Source: Azospirillum cavernae
Lineage (GTDB): Bacteria; Pseudomonadota; Alphaproteobacteria; Azospirillales; Azospirillaceae
Direction of reading: 5' to 3'
Assembly (NCBI RefSeq): GCF_003590795.1
Contig: NZ_QYUL01000001.1
Span: 699,001 to 763,000, forward strand
DNA length: 64,000 nucleotides
The position numbers and the translations under genes were made by a program. Positions 56,854-64,000 of the stretch are shown piece by piece; the first letter of the stretch is position 1; every line of letters starts with the position of its first letter. The notes under the pieces are model-generated. The model did not search any database and had not been told where the DNA came from. It saw only the letters and a list, made by a program, of their open reading frames with translations.

Positions 56854-57278
56854 GCCCCGGACCATAGGATCCCGGACGTCCCCCGGCAAGATCGCTCATT
56901 GACGTGACGTCACGGGGGGAATCTGAAACCGTGAGCAAGAGGAAGCGATTTTCGGACACGGATGAACACGGATACCCACGGATGAACACGGATAAAAATT
57001 ATATGGCTTGATCCGTGTTCATCCGTTGGCCGACGACGTCGGCATCCGTGTTCATCCGTGTCAAAATTCCGCGCGATCAAACGGCCTTGTCCTGAGTGGG
57101 GCGCACGACTGTCGCCCGCGCGGCGCGCGTTTTGCGCCACGCCGTCATGCGCGAACGGCTGCGGCGGCGCAGCATCGGTTGGGTGACAAGGCCCGCTGTT
57201 GGCGTTACGGTGCGCCTTCGCTTTGCCGTGGCCCGTCGTCGGAGTGTTTCGCGGCGGACGGGCCGTTGACCAAGACGG
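56854..57278. other. Intergenic region between ruvX and serA
   Basis: Holds the four-copy 16-mer array (56958-57059, listed separately) and about 200 bases of serA upstream sequence. No gene or clear promoter was recognised; TGACGTCA-like palindrome CGTGACGTCACG lies at about 56903-56914. Confidence 0.5.
56958..57059. repeat. Four exact copies of a 16-mer, two direct then two inverted
   Basis: ACGGATGAACACGGAT at 56958-56973 and 56978-56993; its complement ATCCGTGTTCATCCGT at 57011-57026 and 57044-57059. The spacer between the last two contains the palindrome GCCGAC-GAC-GTCGGC. The whole block could extrude as a cruciform. No open reading frame crosses it meaningfully. Confidence 0.95.
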
Positions 57279-58532
57279 ATGCCGACCGTGACCAAGCTCT
57301 CGCTCTCCAAGGACAAGATCAACATCCTTCTGTTGGAAGGGGTTCACGACAACGCCATCGACGAGTTGGCGCGGGGCGGTTACGCCTCGGTCGAGCGCCT
57401 GCCGCGCGCGCTGGACGAAGAGGAATTGCTGGAGCGCATCGGCTCCGTCCATATTCTCGGCATCCGTTCGCGCACGCATCTGACCGCGCGCGTTCTGGAG
57501 GCGGCCAGCAAGCTGATGGCCGTCGGCTGTTTCTGCATCGGCACCAACCAGGTCGATCTGAAGGCGGCGCGCCGTCTGGGCATCCCCGTCTTCAACGCCC
57601 CCTATTCCAACACCCGGTCGGTGGCCGAGCTGGTGATCGGCGAGATCATCATGCTGATGCGCGGCATCTTCGAGAAGTCGGCGCTGGTCCATGGCGGCGG
57701 CTGGATGAAGTCGGCCAAGGATTCCTACGAGATTCGCGGCAAGACGCTGGGCATCGTCGGCTATGGCCACATCGGCACCCAGGTGTCGATCCTGGCCGAA
57801 GCGATGGGCATGCAGGTCCGTTATTACGACGTGGTCCGCAAGCTGGCCCTGGGCAACGCCCGTCCCTGCGAGACGCTGGAGGAGCTGCTTTCGGTCTCCG
57901 ACGTCGTCACTCTGCATGTGCCGGACACCCCGCAGACCCGCAACATGATCGGCGCGGCGGAACTGGCGTCGATGAAGCCGCGCAGCCATCTCATCAACGC
58001 CGCGCGCGGTCAGGTCGTGGACATTCCGGCGCTGGCCGCCGCGATGGAGTCGGGCCATGTGCTGGGCGCCGCCATCGACGTCTTCCCCAAGGAACCGGGG
58101 GCCGACAACGAGGTGTTCGAAAGCGCGCTGCGCGGCATCAAGACCGCCATCCTGACCCCGCACATCGGCGGTTCGACGGTGGAGGCGCAGGCCAACATCG
58201 GCACCGAGGTGGCGCAGAAGCTGATCGAGTATTCGGACAACGGATCCACCGTCGGGGCGGTCAATTTCCCGCAGGTGGCCTTGCCGGTGCAACTGGGCTG
58301 CACGCGCTTCCTGCACGTTCACGAAAACCGTCCGGGCATGCTGCGCAAGGTGAACGAGGTGTTTTCGGGCCGCGACCTGAACATCGCCGCGCAGTTCCTG
58401 CAAACCGATCCCGAGCTGGGCTATGTCGTCGTCGATGTCGATGGCGAGGTGGACGAGCTGGAGGTCACGAACGATCTGCGCGCCATCGACGGCACGCTGA
58501 AGGCGCGCTTCCTGTTTCCGGGCAAGCGTTGA
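57279..58532 (+). CDS. serA: D-3-phosphoglycerate dehydrogenase (ACT-domain type)
   Basis: A 417-residue enzyme starting serine synthesis. Substrate domain with FNAPYSNTRSVAELVIGEII, NAD motif GIVGYGHIGTQVS, catalytic arginine and histidine regions in LINAARGQVVDIPAL and LTPHIGGSTVEAQANIG, and a C-terminal ACT domain (VHENRPGMLRKVNEVFSG) that binds serine for feedback control. Length matches the E. coli-type enzyme. The terminator after it was formed by a 15-bp duplication. Confidence 0.95.
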   Translation: MPTVTKLSLSKDKINILLLEGVHDNAIDELARGGYASVERLPRALDEEELLERIGSVHILGIRSRTHLTARVLEAASKLMAVGCFCIGTNQVDLKAARRLGIPVFNAPYSNTRSVAELVIGEIIMLMRGIFEKSALVHGGGWMKSAKDSYEIRGKTLGIVGYGHIGTQVSILAEAMGMQVRYYDVVRKLALGNARPCETLEELLSVSDVVTLHVPDTPQTRNMIGAAELASMKPRSHLINAARGQVVDIPALAAAMESGHVLGAAIDVFPKEPGADNEVFESALRGIKTAILTPHIGGSTVEAQANIGTEVAQKLIEYSDNGSTVGAVNFPQVALPVQLGCTRFLHVHENRPGMLRKVNEVFSGRDLNIAAQFLQTDPELGYVVVDVDGEVDELEVTNDLRAIDGTLKARFLFPGKR

Positions 58533-58537
58533 TTTTG

Positions 58538-58567
58538 GCCTGAGGCTTTTTTGCCTGAGGCTTTTGT
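58538..58567 (+). terminator. serA terminator made of a 15-bp tandem duplication
   Basis: GCCTGAGGCTTTTTT followed by GCCTGAGGCTTTTGT, 14 of 15 identical. Because GCCTGAGGC is nearly self-complementary, the two copies pair with each other (eight of nine pairs) around a TTTTTT loop and are followed by TTTTGTT, giving an intrinsic terminator six bases after the serA stop. Confidence 0.8.
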
Positions 58568-58613
58568 TGCAAGGGGGCTTGCCGATGGGCGGCGGCGCGG
58601 CGACATTGGTCGC

Positions 58614-59336
58614 ATGATCGCCCATCGGCTTGCCATGATTGTCGTGTGTCTCGTCGCCGGGGCGTGCGTCGCGCCCCCCGCCGGGGCGCAGACCGCCGCA
58701 TGTCCGCCGATGGCGCGGGCGACCTTGTCCCTGGACATCGCGCTGGCCCCGATCCAGCGCGACGACGGGCTGTCCATCGCGCAGCTCGCCCGGCAGCCGG
58801 GGCGGGCGCCCGGCCCCGCAGGGTCGGCGCGCGGCCATGTGCTGGGGCTGACCCAGGCCCGCTATGGCGAACAAACCCAGGTCAGCGCGCTGTTCCAACC
58901 GATGGGCGACGGCAGTTTCTGCGCCTCGCCCAAAACGCTGACCGTGTCCTTCGGCTTTCAGCAGCGCGTGGTGCTCATCGCCCGCGAATTGCCTCCGGCG
59001 AGCTGCATTTTCCGCGAAGTGCTGGAGCATGAGATGAAGCACGTCGCGGTGGACGAGGCGCTGTTGCGCGACTTCGCCCCGCTGGTCCGCCGCCGTCTCG
59101 ACGACGTGGCGGCGCAACTGGCGCCGGTGCGGGCGCGCAGCCAAAACCAAGCCATGCAAGCCTTCCGCCGCAGCCTGGATTCGGCGATGCGGGCGACGAT
59201 GCAGGAGTTCGGGCGGGAACGCGACCGGCGGCAAGCCCTGGTGGACACCGCCGAAGAGTATGAGCGGGTTTCAAAATCCTGCGGCGGCGAGGTCCGCGAT
59301 TATCTGCCCAAACCGCCGACGCGGCGGCAGGGCTGA
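58614..59336 (+). CDS. Putative secreted zinc metalloprotein with HExxH motif
   Basis: A 240-residue exported protein: hydrophobic N terminus (HRLAMIVVCLVAGACVAPPAGA), with either signal-peptidase I cleavage or a non-canonical lipidation site at C18. The motif LEHEMKHVAVDEALL (137-151) contains HExxH (H139-H143) in a helix, typical of zinc proteases, followed by a helical C-terminal half. Five cysteines may form disulfides. I cannot assign a family with certainty. It begins about 80 bases after serA, beyond that gene's terminator. Confidence 0.72.
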   Translation: MIAHRLAMIVVCLVAGACVAPPAGAQTAACPPMARATLSLDIALAPIQRDDGLSIAQLARQPGRAPGPAGSARGHVLGLTQARYGEQTQVSALFQPMGDGSFCASPKTLTVSFGFQQRVVLIARELPPASCIFREVLEHEMKHVAVDEALLRDFAPLVRRRLDDVAAQLAPVRARSQNQAMQAFRRSLDSAMRATMQEFGRERDRRQALVDTAEEYERVSKSCGGEVRDYLPKPPTRRQG

Positions 59337-59370
59337 CGCGGGACCACGCCGGGCGTCAACGATCCTGCCC

Positions 59371-60882
59371 TCAACCCTGCGGTTCTTGCGGGCGTGGCGC
59401 GTGGCGCAGCGCGCAAAACACCAGGATCGTCAGGGCGCCGAGGAGCAAGGCGGCGGCGCCCAGGACCGTTTGGTGGGCGCTGGAAAAGGCGCGCGTCGCC
59501 GTCGCGATGATGGCGTCCCCCTCCGCGCCGCCGATGGTCTGAGCGGCGGTCATGGCGTCGTTGATCGAGTTCGCCGCTGTCGCTGGAACCATGCCAAGGA
59601 CTCCCATCGCGCCGCTGAAATGGGAATGATAGGCGGCCCCCAGCAACACCCCGAAAAAGGTGATTCCAAGCCCAGCGCCAAGTTCATAGCCGGTCGCCTC
59701 AAGAGAACCGGCGGCGCCCGCCTTGTCGGTGGGCGCGCTGCTCATGATGGCGACGGACGAGGCCAGAAGACCGCAGCCCAACGCCGTTCCAAGCAGGCCA
59801 AGCAACGCGGCGGCGATGAGGGGGGAGGCGTCGACGCTCACGCGCCCAAGCAGGAAGAAGGACGCCGCCGCCGCGCCCATGCTGGCCGTCGCGACCGCGC
59901 GCAGGCCAAAACGCTCAGTGAGCATCCCGGAAAACGGGCTGACGGCGGCGGACGCGGCGGCGAGCGGCAGCATGAACAGCCCCGCGTCCAGCGGCGTCTT
60001 GCCGAAGACATATTGAAGCTCCTGCGCCAGGACCAACTCAAAGCCCGCCATCGCGCCGGACGCGACGAAGGCCATCAGCAGGCCGACGCTGAAGACGGGC
60101 GTGGCGAACAGCGACAGATCCAGCATCGGCGTGGCCGACGCCCGCTGAATCCGGGCGAACCAAACGAGCATGGCGACGCCGAGAATCAGCGTCAGCGTGC
60201 CAAAGACTCCTTCGCCGGTCGGCATGAAGCCCGATTTGATGGCGTAGGCGGTCGCGATCAAGCCGAGGATGAGGATCAACGCCTGTTGGATGTTCCAAGC
60301 TCCCAGCGGTTTGGACGGCTGACGCGGCAGGACGAACCAGGCGGTCGGCAAGACCACCAGCATGACTGGCAGGTTGATGAGGAAAACCGACCCCCACCAG
60401 AAATGCTCCAGCAGGGCGCCCCCGGCGAGTGGACCCAACGCCGCGCCGACCGACGCGACCGCGCTCCAGACGCCAAGGCCCAAGGCGCGCTCCCGTTCAT
60501 CCTCGAAGCTCTGGCGGATCAGCGCCAGAATGGAGGGCATAATCATCGACCCGCCAACCGCCATCAGGGCGCGGGCGGCGATGAGCAGCAGAGGCGCCGG
60601 AGAAAAGGCGGCCATCACCGAGGCGATGGTAAAGACGGACAACCCGATCAGCATCATCGGGCGATGGCCGACGCGGTCGGCCAGGGTGCCCATCGGCACC
60701 AGAAGCCCGGCCATCATCAGCGAATAGATGTCGATGATCCAAAGCGCCTCGGTTGCGGACGCGCCAAGCGCGGCGGTCAGCGTGGGGACGGCGATGTGCA
60801 GAATCGTCATGTCGATGACGATTGGAATGAAGGCGAGAATGACGGTGGCGAGAACCAGCCATCGGTTCGGCTGCGGATGCAC
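59371..60882 (-). CDS. DHA2-type MFS multidrug efflux transporter (SmvA/QacA-like)
   Basis: A 503-residue drug:H+ antiporter with 14 membrane segments. Motif A as GTLADRVGHRPMMLIG, motif C as SVGAALGPLAGGALLEHFWW and the acidic residue in the first helix (VIDMTILHIAVPTL) are in place. It begins with GTG 60882 after AAGGAG. It is divergent from a TetR gene and shares an operator-like palindrome with it, so it is very likely induced by the pump's own substrates. Confidence 0.9.
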   Translation of the reverse strand: MHPQPNRWLVLATVILAFIPIVIDMTILHIAVPTLTAALGASATEALWIIDIYSLMMAGLLVPMGTLADRVGHRPMMLIGLSVFTIASVMAAFSPAPLLLIAARALMAVGGSMIMPSILALIRQSFEDERERALGLGVWSAVASVGAALGPLAGGALLEHFWWGSVFLINLPVMLVVLPTAWFVLPRQPSKPLGAWNIQQALILILGLIATAYAIKSGFMPTGEGVFGTLTLILGVAMLVWFARIQRASATPMLDLSLFATPVFSVGLLMAFVASGAMAGFELVLAQELQYVFGKTPLDAGLFMLPLAAASAAVSPFSGMLTERFGLRAVATASMGAAAASFFLLGRVSVDASPLIAAALLGLLGTALGCGLLASSVAIMSSAPTDKAGAAGSLEATGYELGAGLGITFFGVLLGAAYHSHFSGAMGVLGMVPATAANSINDAMTAAQTIGGAEGDAIIATATRAFSSAHQTVLGAAALLLGALTILVFCALRHAPRPQEPQG

Positions 60883-60933
60883 GATACACTCCTTGTCGGG
60901 CGTTCACAGGCCCCGACACAGGGGTTATATATA

Positions 60934-60951
60934 AATCCGTCCAGATGGATT
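60934..60951. promoter_or_regulatory. TetR operator candidate between the efflux pump and its regulator
   Basis: AATCCGT-CCAG-ATGGATT, a 7-4-7 palindrome with one mismatch, next to TATATATAA which gives a -10-like element for the pump on the minus strand. Confidence 0.65.
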
Positions 60952-60968
60952 GAAAAGAGGGGCGCCGA

Positions 60969-61553
60969 GTGGGAAGACGTCAATCGATTGATCGCGACAG
61001 CGTTCTGGAAGCCGCCGAACGGGTTGTGGCGCGGGATGGGGCGCTGGCCCTCACCCTGGACGCCGTCGCCACGGAGGCGGGCGTCAGCAAAGGCGGCGTG
61101 CAATATTGCTACAACACGAAGGACGCGCTGATCGAGGCGATGGTCGATCGGGTGATGAAGAGTTATGACGACAGCGTGAAGCGCTATTTGGCGGCGCATT
61201 CGGGTGAGCCGTCCGCCCGCGTTCTGGCGCATGTCGAGGCGACGCGGGCCGAGGACGTCGCCAGCGGCGCCCGATCATCGGCGCTGCTGGCGTCGTTGGT
61301 CCGCGCGCCCGACTATCAGCGCGCGATTAAGAAGGGCTATCGGGAGATTTTTGACGGCGTTGACGCCGGTTCCAACGCGGATTCCGGCGTCAACTCCAGC
61401 GCCAGGGACCGGGCGCTCATCGCGATGCTGGCCGCCGAGGGCGCGTTTCTGTTGCGCGGCCTTGGCCTGCACGACATCGGTGAACAGGAGTGGGAGCGGG
61501 TCTTCGCCGCGATCCGCAAACTCGTCACGGAAGCGCCCGCGCCGACCGAATAA
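60969..61553 (+). CDS. TetR-family repressor of the adjacent efflux pump
   Basis: A 194-residue regulator. The N-terminal helix-turn-helix (LTLDAVATEAGVSKGGVQYCYNTKDALIEAMV, here broken into LTLDAVATEAGVSKGG and QYCYNTKDAL) is followed by a helical ligand domain. Starts with GTG 60969, GAGGGG eight bases upstream. Divergent position and shared palindrome indicate control of the DHA2 pump. Confidence 0.9.
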   Translation: MGRRQSIDRDSVLEAAERVVARDGALALTLDAVATEAGVSKGGVQYCYNTKDALIEAMVDRVMKSYDDSVKRYLAAHSGEPSARVLAHVEATRAEDVASGARSSALLASLVRAPDYQRAIKKGYREIFDGVDAGSNADSGVNSSARDRALIAMLAAEGAFLLRGLGLHDIGEQEWERVFAAIRKLVTEAPAPTE

Positions 61554-61566
61554 GAACGGCGCGCCG

Positions 61567-61605
61567 GTCCGTCACACCCCCCGCCGCGCGGGAGATGTGA
61601 CGGAC
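61567..61605. terminator. Convergent hairpin between tetR and carA
   Basis: Perfect 10-base inverted repeat GTCCGTCACA / TGTGACGGAC with further CCGC/GCGG pairing inside. No U-run, but its location between two converging genes suits a transcription barrier. Confidence 0.55.
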
Positions 61606-61611
61606 GGAGCG

Positions 61612-62784
<1,173 letters not shown>

Positions 62785-63157
62785 TCCGTTGGACCTTCCA
62801 AAAACCGCGACCGTCGACGAATCGACCAAATTTTGCTGCGGCGGAACGGCGACGGTCTGGCGTCCCGCCGGGCGCGCACACGGACCCGCTCGCACCCCCT
62901 CTCCGCCGAAAGGGGCGGTTGACGGGATCGAGTGGGCGGATCAGGGCGGGCCGGACATCGTATAGGACGATTGCCGCCGCGATTTCCAGCAATAGCTTTG
63001 CAGAGCGGCGTTGCGGTCGCGCTTTCTCTGGCGTTTCATGGGGCGGGCCATGCGCCGCCGCTCCTATATAAGCATGGCAATCGGCGACCATATTCGAAAT
63101 AGTCGCCCTCCGCCGTTGGCCCTTCGCGCCATCGGCCAGACGATGAGGAACAGGAAC
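62785..63157. promoter_or_regulatory. Divergent upstream region of carA and yqeY
   Basis: No gene is visible in about 370 bases. It contains an inverted repeat GGCGAC (63083-63088) / GTCGCC (63102-63107) around ATATTCGAAATA, a likely operator, and a TATATAA at 63065-63071 that could be the yqeY -10. No canonical arginine or pyrimidine regulator site was recognised. Confidence 0.5.
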
Positions 63158-63619
63158 ATGCTGCGCACGCGGTTGAACGAGGCCTTGAAGGACTCCATGC
63201 GCGCCAAGGACGCGCGGGCCGTCTCCACCCTCCGCATGGTCCTGGCGGGCCTGAAGGACCGGGACATCGCCGCCCGCCCGCGCGGCGTGACCGACGGCGT
63301 CGACGAGGGCGAAATCATGTCGATGCTGCAAACCCTGATCAAGCAGCGCAACGAATCGGCGACGATGTACGATCAAGGCGGCCGCCCGGAACTCGCCCAG
63401 CAGGAGCGCGAGGAGATCGCCGTCATCGAACGCTTCCTGCCCAAGCAGATGACGGAGGAGGAGGTCCAGGCCGCCATCGCCGCCATCGTGGCCGAACTGG
63501 GCGCGTCGTCGATCAAGGACATGGGCAAGGTGATGGCCGAGCTGAAGAGCCGCCACGCCGGCGAGATGGACTTCGCCAAGGCCGGCCCCCTGGTCAAGCA
63601 ACGCCTGTCGGCGGGCTGA
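63158..63619 (+). CDS. yqeY: GatB/YqeY-domain protein
   Basis: A 153-residue protein homologous to the tail domain of the amidotransferase GatB, often encoded before dnaG and rpoD. MLRTRLNEALKDSMRAKDARAVSTLRMVLAGLK and IERFLPKQMTEEEV are family landmarks. AGGAAC before ATG 63158 decides the start. Role in translation fidelity is suspected, not proven. Confidence 0.93.
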   Translation: MLRTRLNEALKDSMRAKDARAVSTLRMVLAGLKDRDIAARPRGVTDGVDEGEIMSMLQTLIKQRNESATMYDQGGRPELAQQEREEIAVIERFLPKQMTEEEVQAAIAAIVAELGASSIKDMGKVMAELKSRHAGEMDFAKAGPLVKQRLSAG

Positions 63620-63625
63620 ACCGCG

Positions 63626-63660
63626 CCTGTTCCGAGTCGCGCGACTCGGGAACAAACAGG
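63626..63660. terminator. Perfect palindrome between yqeY and dnaG
   Basis: CCGAGTCGC-GCGACTCGG (63632-63649) is an 18-base perfect palindrome, extended by CCTGTT and AACAGG outside. It forms a strong hairpin without a U-run; it may be a partial terminator or RNA-processing site. Confidence 0.5.
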
Positions 63661-63680
63661 TCAGATCACCGCCGCCGCCG

Positions 63681-63709
63681 TTGGCGCGGCGCGCGGCGAT
63701 CTGTTATAG
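63681..63709 (+). promoter_or_regulatory. Probable dnaG promoter
   Basis: TTGGCG (63681-63686), 17-base spacer, TTATAG (63704-63709), 34 bases ahead of the dnaG ATG. Confidence 0.6.
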
Positions 63710-63742
63710 GCTGCCGCCCCGCGTGACCCGGTGATGTGAGCC

Positions 63743-64000
63743 ATGGCCTTTCCGCCCCAATTCCTGGAAGAGCTGCGCACCCGACTGGCTCTGTCGGACG
63801 TGGTGTCCAAACGGCTGCGCCTGATCCGCGCCGGGCGCGAGTTCAAGGCGCCCTGTCCCTTCCACAACGAAAAATCCCCGTCCTTCTACGTCAACGACCA
63901 GAAGGGCTTCTTTCATTGCTTCGGTTGCGGCGCTCATGGCGACGTCATCGGTTTCGTCATGCGCCACGACAACCTCGCCTTTCCCGAGGCGGTGGAGCAT
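63743..64000 (+). CDS. dnaG: DNA primase, N-terminal part
   Basis: The first 86 codons, running off the right edge. MAFPPQFLEELRTRLALSDV begins the protein; the CHC2 zinc-binding domain is complete with CPFHNEKSPSF and HCFGCGAHGD. DnaG makes RNA primers at replication forks. The order yqeY-dnaG is normal, and rpoD would be expected next. Confidence 0.95.
   Translation, partial: MAFPPQFLEELRTRLALSDVVSKRLRLIRAGREFKAPCPFHNEKSPSFYVNDQKGFFHCFGCGAHGDVIGFVMRHDNLAFPEAVEH

Overview
The window is one contiguous piece of a GC-rich alphaproteobacterial chromosome, most likely from Rhodospirillales (Azospirillum/Magnetospirillum-like; inferred from gene families and order, species not determinable here). 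Almost all of it is dense housekeeping DNA on both strands. I recognised no rRNA or tRNA gene, CRISPR array, insertion sequence or prophage.

Layout. 1-8.8 kb: 5' end of a FadL-type outer-membrane protein, a TSUP permease, then a minus-strand carbon block (thiE, class I aldolase; tkt-gap) split by an orphan HicB protein and a chemoreceptor. 9.2-10.8 kb: a lone, less GC-rich 512-residue protein of unknown family behind an AT-rich leader. 11.1-13.3 kb: DUF4164, zapA, a 6S RNA candidate, 5-formyl-THF cyclo-ligase, YmdB-type phosphodiesterase. 13.5-26.6 kb: yebC, ruvC, a DUF559 nuclease-like gene wedged into the operon beside a palindromic repeat, ruvA, ruvB, the complete tol-pal operon (ybgC-tolQ-tolR-tolA-tolB-pal-cpoB), tilS and ftsH. 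26.7-37.8 kb: an unknown 391-residue protein, fabI, a YihY/BrkB membrane protein, a J-domain chaperone, a glycine-zipper lipoprotein, pdxH, a cytoplasmic chemoreceptor with its MCP domain first, an MBL-fold hydrolase, an ion transporter and a GAF/HD-GYP protein. 37.8-44.1 kb: zur with a His-rich G3E GTPase, phoX, photolyase, pdeM. 44.2-49.5 kb: a 2Fe-2S ferredoxin behind a sigma-54-like element, the DEXH helicase partner of PdeM, and a third chemoreceptor. 50-56.9 kb: plsY, pseudo-dihydroorotase, pyrB, a GcvA-like regulator, DUF1127, a GFA-family protein, a cupredoxin-FTR1 iron-uptake pair under a Fur-like box, and ruvX. 57.3-64 kb: serA, a secreted HExxH protein, a DHA2 efflux pump with its divergent TetR regulator, carA, yqeY and the 5' end of dnaG.

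How it works together: recombination repair (RuvABC, YebC upstream), envelope integrity (Tol-Pal, FtsH, PlsY, FabI), pyrimidine synthesis (PyrB, pseudo-PyrC, CarA), metal homeostasis (Zur/G3E GTPase, FTR1) and chemosensing (three receptors).

The strongest unexplained signals are: (1) at least seven tandem duplications of 14-15 bp, nearly all at or just beside stop or start codons (3573, 11856, 44586, 53003, 55348, 56261, 58538); (2) a family of nested palindromic repeats in three places, one of which has replaced the end of ruvC and abuts a DUF559 nuclease-like gene; (3) four exact copies of a 16-mer arranged as two direct and two inverted units at 56958-57059; (4) the unknown 512-residue protein between tkt and the zapA group; (5) an orphan plus-strand terminator in an AT-rich island near 49.7 kb, a small-RNA candidate.
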